Shown: positions 1 to 12,302, counted from the first letter of the stretch. The stretch is 64,000 bases of DNA from Diabrotica undecimpunctata (GCF_040954645.1 NC_092809.1:129817914-129881913), one strand, 5' to 3'. Made by a program: numbers and translations. Notes: generated by a model from the sequence alone, not told the origin.

Positions 1-929
1 TATCAACATTTGTCAATAGTATGACATAACCTATAAACTCAGTTTCTCAACTTTTGTGTCAATCTAACAATTAATCAATCAATCATAGTTTACGATAATG
101 AAATATTAGTGTACAATTATTTACCTTTATTGTTGTAGTTGTTGTAAATGACGAATCTAAGCACTCCACATTTTCACTACAGACACAGCTGACGATACTT
201 ACAACGATTTTCAACTTTAGCGATTCAACGCGCCTAATTCTCTAGTGCCGCGCGCAGCGGACCGATCATGTTTGAGTGGGAGAGAGACGCAAGGCATTCG
301 CCGGTCCGGCGGGCCTCTCTCTCGTTCGGCGACTCACTGTAACAGACGTGAGCGGGCGTTACACTTTTTCTTAAATGACTCCGAGCCACAACCTAATTTA
401 AGACGTTGTCACGTCAAAATGGAACTAGTTGCGAGATAATCTCATTCAAATCTTGTGCAAGCAAAGCTAGTTTATGTTTAGAGGTTTTTTTATATTTAGG
501 AAGTTTTACTCATGCAATTCAAAACAATTTTAATTGGATATTTTTATTTTCGAGGAAGTTGTAAACCATAGAGACAGAATTCAGTCAATATTTTTCTTTC
601 CCCTTTCAGATGAGGTGAATATAAATTTACTATTCAGATACAGAAAAAAATCGATACACGTTTTTACTAAGAGGCGTCAATCACTCCTCAATTCAAAACT
701 CTTTTATTAAAATTTTTCTGTATCCTATCTCAACTCTAATATTAGGCCCTGTTATGTGTAACTGATATATTGAGATATACAGCTGATATATTGAGTATAA
801 TTCTTCATAAAATTTAGACCACACATAAGAAAGTCTATGAGAAGCTACTGGAAATCCTGCAAAGGATAAACTTTGATTATCAAGATCTTTAAATAATATT
901 AAGATTATACTGAGGATAAATGACAGACG
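1..929. other. No gene seen; GC-rich patch
   Basis: No coding region is supported. Positions about 240-360 are clearly richer in G and C than the surroundings and contain several CpG steps. This could be a promoter-like patch or part of a dispersed repeat, and the sequence alone does not decide. The 64-codon open frame over it resembles no known protein and is probably chance. Confidence 0.4.
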
Positions 930-1413
930 ACGGAAGGCTCCCTGCCAGAAGAAATACGTATTCAGAAGGGTGTTCGACAGGGATGTATTCTCTCGCAAAT
1001 ACTATTCAATTATACTCTCAATATATTTTCCGTGAAACATTGGAAGATGAGGCCTTTGAAATGTGGGTCTACAGACGCGTTCTCAGAGTGTTGTGGACGG
1101 ATAGAGTTACAAATAAGGTAGTGCTGGAAAGACTGAATATTATACCTGAAATGTTATTTACTATAAAGAAGAGAAAACTTCTTCTATAAAGAGGAGTTCC
1201 TATTCCTATAGGCATGAGATATGAGTTCTTACAGCTTAGAATCCAAGGAGAAATAGTTTGACAAAGGAGAGTGGGACCTAGCAGAATTTCTTTGCTGCAA
1301 AACCTTCGTGAATGACATCGGTCGAACTATTACGTGCAGCAGTTTTAAAAGTGCCAATAGTCATATTGATCAGCAACCTCCACAGGAGACGCTGAATACA
1401 AGAAGAAGAGAAG
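930..1413 (+). pseudogene. LINE fragment: RT box joined to C-terminal domain
   Basis: This is a remnant of an RTE-like, RNase H-less LINE reverse transcriptase. The frame starting near 942 reads IQKGVRQGCILSQILFN, the loop before the catalytic box in this family. The sequence then jumps, in another frame, to EAFEMWVYRRVLRVLWTDRV, which belongs to the far C-terminal domain. The catalytic FADD box and roughly 150 residues are therefore missing. The tail continues through frameshifts (LLQNLREW) and ends in an AAGAAG run near 1400-1413, a usual 3' end for this family here. It is not functional. Confidence 0.8.
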
Positions 1414-1924
1414 CTCTATCATTACATGCAGCACAGTCTTGCTCTTCTATTTCTCTTGGTTTTATTAAACTTTTCCATGCATTTCTATCAGAAAAAATGT
1501 TTACTTTATCGTGTCTTCTACTACACTGTGATGAAACAACATGGAAGAAACTGAACTTTACTCGAATGTTTGACAAAACCCACATCCTTTTACAACAAAC
1601 GCTTGATATATGAAAGATACCTTTAGCAGTAGACAGTAATGGGTGTCCAGAAAATATAAACAAATACGCCACTTCTGGTCTTCAATCTCGATATCAATTC
1701 TTTGATTCTTACCAACTTTCTAAGTGATTGGCCATGCCATTGACTGACGATCCGATCTTTTTAAGATCCAAAGAATGGTTTAAGTGGATTTATGTTTAAC
1801 GTCTACTTAATCAGAATAATATTATTCTAAAATACATTACTGTATAATTTGCGTGATCGTCACATTACTATCACAAACAAGAAGAAAAAAGGTTTGTTCC
1901 AACTCTGGTATTTTCAATATTTTA
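1414..1924. other. No gene seen
   Basis: AT-rich sequence with no supported coding region. A 100-codon minus-strand frame overlaps the end of the preceding LINE and shows no family motif. Confidence 0.4.
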
Positions 1925-2332
1925 CTACGTACGTTAGATATGGACAGACAAAGAATCAGATAGATGACGCATAGACGGTTTTGAAATGTGGATATGGAGA
2001 CGACTGCTCGAATATCTCCGTTCTCTCGGATGAAATTAAACGCAATAAGCGTCTCACTACTCTAGTACAAATTAATCTAAAATTTTAAACTATTGTGGTC
2101 ATATCCATCGAAGTGATCACAAAGTGAAGCGGTTGGTGGTCCAACTATGACCTTAGAGTCAACGCCAACGCAGTAGATCTCCACAGCGATGGCAGACATC
2201 ACGAAAAAGCTTCTCAACATGCAGTATATCCCGACCAACCAATGGAGAAATATTAGACTGTCCGAGCTGCTGAAGCTCAATGATGAACCACAATACATCT
2301 GTCAAGAGTTAACAACTATGATGATGATAATT
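1925..2332 (+). pseudogene. LINE C-terminal fragment with GAT-rich tail
   Basis: This is a degraded 3' fragment of the same broad LINE group. FEMWIWRRLLEYL is readable near 1985, then NYCGHIHRSDHKVKRLVV near 2090 and QRQRSRSPQRW near 2160, which matches the C-terminal order seen in better copies in this window (FELWMYRRIL, LGHI, then an arginine-rich GRRR stretch). Frames change several times. It ends in an ATGATGATGATAA tail at about 2312-2325. No reverse-transcriptase core remains. Confidence 0.6.
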
Positions 2333-2859
2333 GCATAACATGCATACTTTCTTCAGGTGTTAGTGGCAAGTGGGCGAGAAGGATATACGCCTCTAAATGG
2401 CAGAATCAAACAGATTTCATTTTAATTTGCTGGATAATCTGCTCAATAATAATAATTGCTAATTTTGTTGTTCATCTTCTCGATCTTTGCTTTATTAAAG
2501 TATGATGATAGTATTTTGTTGCATTGGTAATACAACTAGTTGATGTAAGTCATCAATAGACTCTATCAATACACTAAATTTGCAGGTATAGCGGATATTC
2601 CGATTGATGTTTTCTGGATAAGGGGGTATATAAGAAGATCCAATAAGGAATCCAGAAGTAGAGTCTATTTGGTGAATTAATACCGGTTTCATGTCAATAA
2701 GCAACGATCCAACTGACCATCTATACAAATTATTGTATGTATATAGGGTGGTATCTTTCAGGGTATAACGACCATAGAAGGTTGCTGTATTTTAATTTAA
2801 TATATTGCTGGGAATCCTAATTCTCCTTCAGTCACTAAGCTAAATAACTTATTAAAAAG
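2333..2859. other. No gene seen
   Basis: No coding region can be supported. A short GGGTGGTATCTTTCAGGGT stretch near 2747 resembles mariner-type ends only loosely. Confidence 0.35.
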
Positions 2860-4975
2860 ACAAGCAGAATGTGCAATTAAACACGGATTAGTACCAGGGG
2901 AATTCATATACAAGGGAAGACGATAAAACGAAAATATCCAAAGAGATGAGATGCAAAAAATGGCAAATACGAGGTATAAAATAGAACTTCTACAACAATT
3001 TAGTAATCGAAACTCCAACAGAAATATATTAACACCTAAAGAAAAAAATAAACAAAGTGAAGTGCTGGGTATTGAACAACACAAGAATAAATATTTGGAG
3101 AAATACAGTGATGACCAGAAAGATAATTAAAAGGAAAAAAGAAACGTTTCATAAATGGCTAAACGACAGTACCCCAGGAACATGAGATGAATACGTTATT
3201 TGATAGAATAACATTGAAAAAGCAGCAACAGAAGCTCGAGGAAAACGCAAAGTTATACTGAACAAAAGAAACAACAACAATACACCATGGTTCAGAAAAG
3301 AAATAAAAAAGAAATGTAAAGAGAAACGAGAGGCCTACACAAAGTACAAAGCCTCAAGTACTCCAGAATCCCGAGACACCTATAGAAGAATACGAAATGA
3401 AACAAAGCAGTTTTTAAGAAAAACAAAAATGAACAATGGGAACAGTTTACAAAAAGGATGGAAAGCAACTTCTACGGTAGACAAAACAAATATGGGGATT
3501 CATACGAAACCAACGGAAAGAAATGGCAGAATTGAAGGAATACAATAACATACTAGCAAACGAATGGGAAAGATACCTGACGGAACTGTTTAAAGGAAAG
3601 GAACATAATAATCAACACAATAACGTACCTGAATTAAGACAAGAAATAGAAATCAGTTTTGAGGAAGTAGAGATAGCCATAAATTAGTTCAAAAATAGAA
3701 AGTTACCAGGACCAGACGGAATAGCCAACGAGATTCTAAAACACGGAGAAGAAAGTATAACCCTAGAGATGACAAAACTTATACAAAAACTAATATTGCA
3801 CTGCAAGATACCAGACGCATGGAGAAAGAAGACTCCAACAATTAAAGAGGTATAAATCTACTGAACACCGCACTTAAGCTTACCACAAAAGTCCTAACCA
3901 ACAAAATCAATAAACTAACAACTTTATCAGATAACCAACAAGGATTCAGATACGGAATATCCTGCGTAGACGCCGTTTGTACTAAGACAAACCACAGAAA
4001 AGGCCATCGAGTACAATAAACTAGCATATCTATGTTTTATAGACCTGACAAAGGCTTTCGATCGCATCCAAGTCAAAGACGTCTTACACCTACTGTATAA
4101 AAGAAACATATAATCAATATTATACAAACCATCGAAAGCATCTACTTCCATAATCGAATACAAGCAAAGATAAATGGAAAACTAACACAGTGTATACCAG
4201 TACAACGCGGAGTCAGACAGGGTGACTCGTTAAGCCCACTTCTCTTTAATATAATAATGAACGAAATAATACAAGCAGTACGTAAAGGTTAAGATAACAG
4301 ATATACAATATAATAAATACAATATGATAGTATCAGCAGAAAAAAAACCGAATGTATGACAACATCTAAATACTCACTACGATATAAAATGAAATTGATG
4401 GGAAAATAATAAAGCAGGAAGCATGGTTTAGATATCTGGGAATAGATATAACTAGTCACGGAGATGTTGAAGAAGAAGTACGACAACAAAGCTTAAAAAC
4501 AAGTAAATCGGCGGGATCTCTAAATGACACAATCTAGAAGAACAAACACCTAAAACAAGACACAAAAACAAGAATCTATAAAGCAGCAATTAGACCTATA
4601 TTAACATACACGGCGGAGACAAGACCTGACACATCTAAACCGAGACGACTACTAGAAACAACAGAGATGAAAATACTTCGACGAATATCAGGGAAAATTC
4701 TATTAGATAGGAAGAGGAGCGAAAACATAAGAAGAGCATGCAATATAGAAGACATAAATGAATGGGTGACAAAACGGAAATAGGAGTGTAACGAACACAT
4801 TAGTAGAATGGCACAGGATAGGATAGTATGAATGGCACGAGATAAGTCACCAAATGGAGGAAGAAGTATTGGCAGACCAAGAAAAAGATAGTGCGATAAT
4901 TTAAACATTTTAGGTGACTAATATTGTAGAAGAAACAGACTTTAAAGCCCACATATAAGAAGGAAGAAGTTCTTT
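2860..4975 (+). pseudogene. Long degraded LINE reverse transcriptase (RTE-like)
   Basis: About 2 kb of one decayed LINE ORF2 in + orientation, broken by many stops and shifts. From about 3190 the linker before the RT is readable (TPWFRKEIKKKCKEKREAYT), followed by NRKLPGPDGIANEILKHG near 3700 (RT motif 1), YLCFIDLTKAFDRI near 4030 (catalytic Asp region), GVRQGDSLSPLLFNIIMNEI near 4210, YLGIDITSHGDVEEEV near 4435 and AAIRPILTYTAETRPDTSKP near 4590. The tail reads GRSIGRPRKR near 4865. The FADD/YADD box appears to be lost between about 4290 and 4320. Sequence upstream of about 3190 is less certain. The whole element is inactive. Confidence 0.85.
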
Positions 4976-6079
4976 TTTCTAAATAAATCTGCCTATTTCC
5001 TATGATTTTTGAGTTGTCAGTTGCTTCTACTCAACCAAAAGCATGGACCTAAATATTGTTTTTTAGTTGGTCAGATGAATCGTTGCTTATTTACTTAATC
5101 CAAAACCAGCGTAAGTTCTCCGAATGGACTTAAACTGTAACTGTAACATAATACAACTGTAACAATGTAATGTTGGATTTAAAAGGTGCCCTTTTGAACA
5201 ATAAAATTTGACAATCTGCTCAAAACTGATACCGTATTTTCTCGACCTTTTTGCAGCCGATTGTAACGCATGCAAAATCTGCGCAAAACGGATATGCCTC
5301 TCTAAATAATACATTATGTAAAACAAGAACAATTTCCTTTCCTTTTTTCAAAAGAGTTTTTCTCCCAAATACCCGTTTATATTTATTCGATCCATCCCCG
5401 TAATATTTGTCCAAGAGTAATTTGTAAAAACTGTGTAAATATCACTAATTAACTTGCGTTGAAAACATAATGTGGTTTCCTACTAAACAAAAAACACCAT
5501 TCGAAAGTGAACCCGAGTAAATACATTGCACTCTGCTTAAAATACATTGTCCGATAAACCAGCGGCCTTGAATCTTAATTTAAAAGAGAACGCCACTGAT
5601 GTTACACTATCGTAATATGTTTGTAGGATAGTTAGATATATTTACTTCCCAATTGTGCCAAATTTAACTGTTTATCTTTGTCGTATTAATTTATGTTAGT
5701 CTAAATATGGATATAGTAATTCTATACGTGTATCTTGGACTGACGCAAATTGCATATTAAAGCAGCAATTTGAAGTAAGTCTAATTATTTGATTGGCCTC
5801 GTGGAACAAAAATGAGATATGCATGAGTCGAGACTTCTTTATTCTACCATTTTTTAAATTAAAATATCACCGCAAGGCTTCAATTTAATTTTGATCTGTA
5901 CACGATACCAATAAAAGAGTTTTTTTTTTTAATAAATTATTCTTACATTTGAGAATATTATGAGATTTTTGGTTATAATCTAAGAATTATAATTATAATT
6001 TTGGTTATAATCAAATAAATATCTTAGAATTAGACGAGATGTAAATATTCCTGTCCTTATATTCTTTGCACATTTTTTT
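4976..6079. other. No gene seen
   Basis: AT-rich stretch. Short open frames exist but none carries a recognisable motif. Confidence 0.4.
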
Positions 6080-7195
6080 ATATATTTTATCCATTACTTT
6101 AGAAGTTAAGTTTGAGTTTATCCCTAGAGGAAATGTCATTCATCCCTCACCAACAGCAGGACTTTATCAAGGGTCGTTCAACGATCACAAACCTACTTCA
6201 TTGTGTAAACGGTTGGTCGTCATCTTTAAACAATCGGCATTCTGTTGATCTAGTCTACTTATACTTCTCCAAACCTTTCTATCGTGTTCACAAGCATATT
6301 GTACTAGCTCAATTGGATCAGTAGAGTATCTGCTGAAAGTTAAACCGTTGGATTCAAAATTTATCTATCCGGCAGGATTTTCCGGATTGTCTTGGGAAGC
6401 CTATTCACTAGATAATCCAGTCAAGAGCGGAGTCCCACAAGGATTACTACTTGGACAAATACTTTTTTATGTCAACAACAGTGATCTTTTGATCATTGTA
6501 TCCAGTAAGATTTCCATTTACGCTGATAATACCAAATTATATGTGAATCCCATTATTAACCAACATGTTCTTCAACACGATCTTGATGCAATATTCAAAT
6601 GATCCGCAGAATATTTACTTCCTCTCAATATTGAAAAATGCGTTGACTACATATCGAGAACAATAACCCATTTCTATCAAAGTTACTCTATTAATAAGCA
6701 TTCCTTAAACTTAATAACCTCCCACAATGATCAAGGATTGATAATTAATAGTACTTTAAATGATCACGTAGTGTCGCTGTGTAAACGTTCAGACTCGAAA
6801 CTGTTTCTGATTTCTGATCCGTAAATGTTTTACACGTATCTCTCTAATCTCTATATTAGTAAACTCTACCCAATATACGTCAGATCTATTCTTGAGTTTG
6901 CCATGTCAGAGTGGAATCCAGATCTTAGTCATGATAAAATCTTACTCGAAAATGTAGAGCTACAAGACTCGCATTCAGCCGAGTAAAACTTAACTATGAA
7001 GATATATGCTCCATGCTCATCAACCATATTCGAGCATCGACGTCTTTGAAGTAACGTAAGTATGTCCTTGCGTATTCTAAAATACAATTTTGGGAAGCTA
7101 AACACCATATTTACTTTAAACTAACACGAAATATTAAGAGACCTCCATTACAGATTAAAGAGGGAACAGATGACAGAAAGGTTACTAGTGTGAGC
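6080..7195 (+). pseudogene. Jockey/CR1-like LINE reverse transcriptase fragment
   Basis: A 5'- and 3'-truncated RT domain. QQDFIKGRSTITNLLHCVNG near 6150 matches the GFRxGRST motif, followed by VDLVYLYFSKPFYRV (catalytic Asp region degraded), SGVPQGLLLGQILF near 6425 and ISIYADNTKLYV near 6510. The catalytic YADD is here YADN, so the copy would be dead even without its frameshifts. The thumb/C-terminal part follows: VRSILEFAMSEWNPDLSHDK near 6885. The family normally carries an endonuclease domain upstream; none is visible. Confidence 0.85.
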
Positions 7196-7730
7196 ACATG
7201 TTTATAAATGTTAGGGAAATAAGTCTTCTACTCACAACCCAACCATGGGAACTTATCGTCTATGCCTTGCTTAGCTCAGTATCTCAAGTGTGAGTTTGTC
7301 TTGTCTTAAACCAGGGATTGAATCTGAACTCTTAGCTGATAGCAAATAAGACAAATTTTAACTAAACATATTTATTAAAAAGAATAAAAAAACAATAATC
7401 CACCCTGCCAAAGCTTAACAATAATTAGTGATACTTATGACTTCGATGGGCTGCTTGTGTGTTGTAGATGTTAGGTCCTCCTAATTAAATGTTGTGTCCT
7501 CTGGAGAGCTGCAGTAACATGTGGATGTAGGTTCTGATTAAGTGGTTAAAAATTCGTCAATAAATTCTTCAATACCTATATTCTTCATAAGATTAATAAA
7601 TTTTTAAATAAAAAGTAGTAAAAAGAGAAACTGAAGTTAAAGGAATTAATGAATTAATAAAGAAATTAAAATGAAATAATTATTTAAATATAAATTAATA
7701 GAGATGTGACGTTTATAACGTTACAAGATT
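7196..7730. other. No gene seen
   Basis: Sequence between a LINE fragment and a small foldback. No supported open frame. Confidence 0.4.
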
Positions 7731-7985
7731 TTATTAATGTTGGTAAAAGAGAATGGGCTACCGGTTTCGCAGTTTACAAACTTTTACAGCATCTTTAGGC
7801 CCTCAAGAAACTAAGGCAAAAATACATGGTGTACATAAACAAATGTGTATATAACAAAACAAACAAACAATTATTATTTGAGTAGTACTGAGGACTTAAT
7901 CAATAGTCAGTCAATCATGACGTGTAGATAAAATAAAATAAAATAGAAACCGGTAGCTCATTTTCTTTTGCCAACTTTAATTAAA
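7731..7985. repeat. Small foldback (MITE-like) element
   Basis: Two arms of about 38 bases, 7731-7768 and about 7946-7983, are near-perfect inverted copies. Both contain GCTACCGGTTTC or the near match GAAACCGGTAGCTC in the opposite sense. They enclose about 180 bases with no coding potential. The structure fits a short non-autonomous DNA element or its remnant. No target duplication was identified. Confidence 0.65.
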
Positions 7986-8109
7986 CCTATAACGGATTAT
8001 GACTAGGAGACTTATTTGTCTAAAATTTAAGGATATTTAATATTTGAAATAAATTGGATCCAGACACCATATTCGCAACTACAATAAACAGTTTTAAAAA
8101 AGGACTTGA

Positions 8110-8495
8110 TATCACTCATATCAAGATACAAAAACCAGAATATACAAGACCATAGGACGCATTCCAACTTATGGAGCTGAAGTCTGACAAATGATAGAAT
8201 GTTTAAAAAAGAAGCTACTTACTGTCAATGGAAATGGGGTTATGGAGACGCTATTGTGGGCTAACACGTCACGACAAAATAAGAAATGACGAAAGGAAAA
8301 TAATGGGTATTGAAACAACAATAATTGATACCATTAAAGCCAAGAGTTTGAGATGGTACGGACGTGTAAGAGGTATGGATGGAGACAGGTAGCAAAAGAA
8401 ATTGATAGAGTGGAGACCAGTGCAGGAAAGAAGAAGAGGACGCTTGAGAAAGACAGTGTCAGACGAAAATGCCACCGAACCTCTAAAAATCATAA
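8110..8495 (+). pseudogene. LINE C-terminal fragment
   Basis: This is the 3' part of an RTE-like LINE ORF2. GLTRHDKIRNDERKIMGIET near 8255 and IKAKSLRWYGRVRGMDGDR near 8335 are followed by LIEWRPVQERRRGRLRKTVS near 8402, the usual order of the basic C-terminal domain. There is an in-frame stop between the last two segments. No RT catalytic core is present. Confidence 0.75.
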
Positions 8496-8514
8496 AAACA
8501 AGGTGAATTTTCCT

Positions 8515-8592
8515 GAGAATGGCAATTTTAGAATTTCAAAAAAGATGCAGAAAGGTTTGCTCCACCTAGCCCCGGGCTTCCCCCTAAAAACA
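8515..8592. repeat. Solo terminus of a foldback element
   Basis: This short stretch contains CAAAAAAGATGCA and CCCGGGCTTCCCCCTAAAA. These match, in the same order, the left terminus of the large foldback at 46050-47600 (near 46120-46170). It looks like an isolated end of the same family. Divergence between the two is moderate, with several indels. Confidence 0.6.
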
Positions 8593-8779
8593 GACTCTTC
8601 TTCTTCTTCTTCTTTTTATATAGACATGACTCTGTCTGTTTTTCAATTTGCCTCCATTAAGTTGTCGTTCCATCGTTTTCGTGGTCTCGTGTGGGAGAGA
8701 CTGATAAATTTCACGTGAAACTAATATTAGTAAGTACGACTAGACTTGGTGCTGGTTACTTAGTGTTAGGTTTAATGGA

Positions 8780-9215
8780 AGGAAATACTGAAAATATTTT
8801 GAACAAAAATTAAAATAGTGGGGACAAGCTCTTGAAGAGAAAGTTTAAAAATTAGTAGGGCAAAAACAGAGAATTGGAAATGTTCATTTCGAGATGGAGT
8901 TACTACAAATAAAATGATAAATTTGGATGATGAAATGATTGTTAAAAGTAATAGTTTTAAATACCTATGATCTGTATTACAGAATAATGGATAAACATAT
9001 GGAGATATATGCAGTAGACGTAGGGTGGGATAGATGAAGTTGAAAGAATTGAGTGGTGTGTTGTCTGACAAAAAGGTTCCAATAAAACTGAAAGGAAAAT
9101 TCTACAAACTGCTACAAGACCAGGTATGACGTACGAAAGAGAAATGATATTGGTATGACCAAGATAAAATCTTATGGAGAAATGTAATTAGAGAAACCGA
9201 CCCCGCATAATAAGA
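8780..9215 (+). pseudogene. LINE fragment (RTE clade)
   Basis: A degraded piece of RTE-type ORF2 downstream of the RT core. Readable parts are IVKSNSFKYL near 8940, then after stops LKELSGVLSDKKVPIKLKGK near 9037 and FYKLLQDQV. This corresponds to the 'FKYLGS... GVLCDK..P..LKGK.Y' region of RTE elements. Stops and small shifts are frequent, and no catalytic motif is present. Confidence 0.7.
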
Positions 9216-9953
9216 GAATGGTGATGATGGAAACGTATATGTATACTATTTGAACATTTTTTAATATATCGATTGTGGATGCTATTCAGATGAAGATCAA
9301 AATTTGGATTATTTGATTGAGGAACAAAGTGTGGCTTGGAAAGCGTTTTTAAATTTTTGGGTATTTTCTTAATAGAAAAGACAACTTGGTTATTAGTATA
9401 ACCTGATTTTTTGCGATAAAACCCTTGATATTCGAGAACGAAAATAACACCAATTTACTGATGTTGTTTAATTATGTTGACCTATACTCTCACCTTGATA
9501 GATAAAAAATGCTTGTATTCTATTTTGATTAAAGGGTCTCTAAATCTCTTCTATTTGCGAAGAAAACGGTTTTTCTGTTGAATCTGTGCTTCTTATTTCA
9601 GGAAGAGCCGACGATGAGGGATTATACTTGGTAATGGAGAAAGACAAGCCAAGTTAGGTACCAAGGTACCCGCTTTCGTAGGACATTTCGGTTTTTGTGC
9701 ATTCCATCTTCACATTCTGTGTCCATTTTGTGCATTGTGCAATATTTTTCACACTTTTGTGTGTGCTGTTTTTTTAAGTCTCTTGCAGTGTCTTTTCTCC
9801 CATTAAATAAGATCTTATAGGAGTTTAGAATACTAGGGCTCAGAGTTTATAAAAATTCTTAAGAAACTTGTGGGCAAGGTAGATATATTGACAAAAATGG
9901 TGATAGCTAGATGCTGGTTAAATTGGAGATTCGTTGATTGAGCAGTTAGATTC
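9216..9953. other. No gene seen
   Basis: No coding region or repeat structure could be supported by reading. Confidence 0.35.
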
Positions 9954-10623
9954 TCAATTTGGAATTTGAGAAGATTCTGAGATTCCATGGTTTGGTAGAT
10001 TTTTTCTGCTAGCAGACTCCAGTTGTACGTAGTTCGGTATAAAAAGGATTTTTGAGCTAATTCTTGAGAAGTGGTGGTCCTGTTGTGAGTTACATTCTGG
10101 GAGGTGGTTGGTTGAGGGTTTCGTTAAGTTTGATTTTTTGATCTCTGAGTGTATATTCGGGCAGAGGTTTTGAGAGTGGGATTTCGGTCTTGCCGATAAT
10201 ATATTTATCATGGATAAATGGCTGGGGTTTGCAGAGAAAGTTTGACATTCTCCCAGGGAATCTGTTCCGTTTGTAGAAGTAGGGGAGTTGTATGAGGTGT
10301 AGGAGGGTTGTAGAGAAGTCAGCATGGTTGATGATATCGGGAATCGTCAATTCCTTGTAATGAATTGACTGTGCTGCTGACGCACGTGAGGTGATTGGTA
10401 TGTTGGCCTCCGCAGAATGAAGCGGGGAGAATTTGGGACGACGTGTACTTAGTAAAGGGGCAATGTATTTTTGTTTTGTTTTTAGAACAGGTTTATTTTT
10501 ATTATTTATTTTTGTTTTGTTTGTATCTTCGAATATCTGTGAGGCAGTGAAAATAAAAACCATATGAAAAGTGGTTGTTAGAAAAATAATATTTAAGCAA
10601 TAGGCAATAATAATATATGACAC
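9954..10623 (-). other. Unrecognised overlapping open frames (177 and 123 codons)
   Basis: Two overlapping minus-strand frames are unusually long for this AT-rich region: 10090-10623 (177 codons) and 9954-10325 (123 codons). The longer begins with a hydrophobic stretch of about 25 residues, then becomes rich in Pro, Lys, Thr and Ser, ending near LPEYTLRDQKIKLNETLNQP. A frameshift could have split one longer frame into these two. I recognise no domain. It might be a LINE ORF1 remnant or chance. No promoter or splice signals stand out. Confidence 0.25.
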
Positions 10624-11214
10624 ATCAGTGAGAATAGAAAGATATTCGTCGCCAAACGGAAAAGTAAGTGAACGCTAGAAAATAAGGTAGTCGAGGTTAA
10701 TTCGATGAATAAGCATGCAACTGCCTATTAAAATATGTAGTAGTATTAAGAAGAACTATTTTTTATTAGTAAATTATTATGTTAGAGATTATATCTATCC
10801 TAATACTTATCTCAAAAGATAGCCGAGATACTTTTAACGAAAATGGCTTGTGCAATAGCTTTAATTTTAGATATTATTTGTGTTAGGTACATACACTGGC
10901 ATGCTTTATGTGTTTATGACGGTTTTATACAATAAATATGCCGACACGTGTTATCTTTACCGACATAGGTATATATTTTTGTGTACTCTGCATCCCGATG
11001 GTTCTGAATTAAAATCGCTTTGTTAAATAAAACTAGAACATAAATAAAAGCCCAACTATTCAAACTGCCAGTCGTAGTGATCATTATAATATTAAATTTT
11101 TTTTCTCAATATAATGAAATAATCCTATTCAAATCATAATGGAATATTAATAAATAATTTAAAATATATCGATGACACAGTTATAATTGCAGCTGTTGGG
11201 CTTAAAAATTAACA
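10624..11214. other. No gene seen
   Basis: AT-rich sequence with no supported gene. Confidence 0.35.
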
Positions 11215-11765
11215 ACAACAAAAAACAAAGATATTTCACTGTTAGGCCATCTATTCCAGTTGCGTTACTGCTTTTCAATTTTGTAATTGTCGATTCTACT
11301 TATTTGGAAGGACTTCTGGTCCATCTTCTTCGTTACTGATTGTTTCTTTAAATGCTTCAAGGGCTTTGTGTAGCTCGCTGTAGAATTAAGTTACGAGTTG
11401 TAGTATTATTTCATTTCTGTCTGTAATTTTGGTGTTTTCGTTTGTTAGAGCAACGCTTGGTTTTTTCCCAATGATTAATGCTTTTCTTGCTTTCTTTCTA
11501 GTTTTCCCTGTTTTCGATTGCATTTTCTACCAGTCTTTCATTGTATTTTCTTATATCTTCCTTAATACTTTTTCTTATTATCTTACAAAGTTCTGTGTAT
11601 TGTATTCTCTGTATGTTGCTACTTACTTTTATTTCCCCTCTTTGTTTTAGCCTTATTTTGGTTTTATTAGACAGTTTACTATGTTCATTTCGTTGTTGTG
11701 GGCCTCGTAGTTCTTTGGTACTATCAATGATGATTTCCATTAATTGAGAGCTGTCGATTTGGTCA
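11215..11765 (-). pseudogene. RTE-like LINE linker fragment
   Basis: A minus-strand stretch reading RRNEH then IQYTELCKIIRKSIKEDIRK and YNERLVENAIENRE, the basic coiled linker between the endonuclease and RT of RTE-type ORF2. After a frameshift it continues degraded toward 11215. Neither the endonuclease nor the RT core is present. The 80-codon open part spans 11498-11740. Confidence 0.7.
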
Positions 11766-11828
11766 TGTAATATTTCATCAATTGTCCTACATCCATCTAC
11801 AGTTCACCTTTGAATGATGCATGCAGGA

Positions 11829-11940
11829 ATAAAAGGTTATTCCTAGTATCGCTCTGTGTAAAAATCTTTGAATTTGTGGTTTACCTAATTCGCTATCGAA
11901 GAGAGGTCTCCCGACTTCTTGTTGCTTCGTATAGATGTCG
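11829..11940. repeat. Direct repeat, copy 1
   Basis: This copy shares the stretch AAAGGTTATTCCTAGTATC at its start and CCCAACTTCTTGTTGCTTC-like sequence at its end with 12209-12305, in the same order and orientation. The two copies differ by indels of up to about 15 bases and lie about 380 bases apart. Identity of the parent repeat is unknown. Confidence 0.7.
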
Positions 11941-11997
11941 CTGCTAGTGTACCAGGCTGTTATTTTAATTATAACGGCCAAATACTATTACTGTATA

Positions 11998-12118
11998 TTA
12001 TATTATAGACTGTATTTCATTTCAGTTTGAACTTTCACAAGTGTTCCTGATGAGAGTTGATATAACTTGAAACACATTTAGAACAATGGTGGTATTGGAA
12101 TTGAAATGAAATGCAATC
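11998..12118 (+). ncRNA. Candidate hammerhead ribozyme-like structure
   Basis: CTGATGA at 12047-12053 and GAAA at 12069-12072 are separated by a 15-base segment able to form a five-pair stem (GAGTT with AACTT). This is the arrangement of the hammerhead catalytic core around stem II. An outer stem is also possible, because ATTTCATTTCA near 12013 can pair with TGAAATGAAAT near 12102. A clean stem III and cleavage triplet were not established. Hammerheads of this kind are known from Penelope-like retroelements and some repeats. It could be a degenerate copy. Confidence 0.4.
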
Positions 12119-12208
12119 TTTTACTTTCATTTTTAACGTCTTTTCTCTAAGGAAGAGTGAAAAAGATAGTGTTTTCAAAGGTGAACAACTGTAGATGCAT
12201 ATCTGAAT

Positions 12209-12302
12209 AAAAGGTTATTCCTAGTATCATTCAATAGCCTTTGTGCAAGAGGCTTTGAAATTGCGGTTCATCTAATTCTCCCAACTTCTTGTTGCTTCAT
12301 AC

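Noticed and set aside
245..439. 64-codon frame over a GC-rich patch
   Set aside because: No motif and no start context or splice signal. The GC patch alone does not make a gene.
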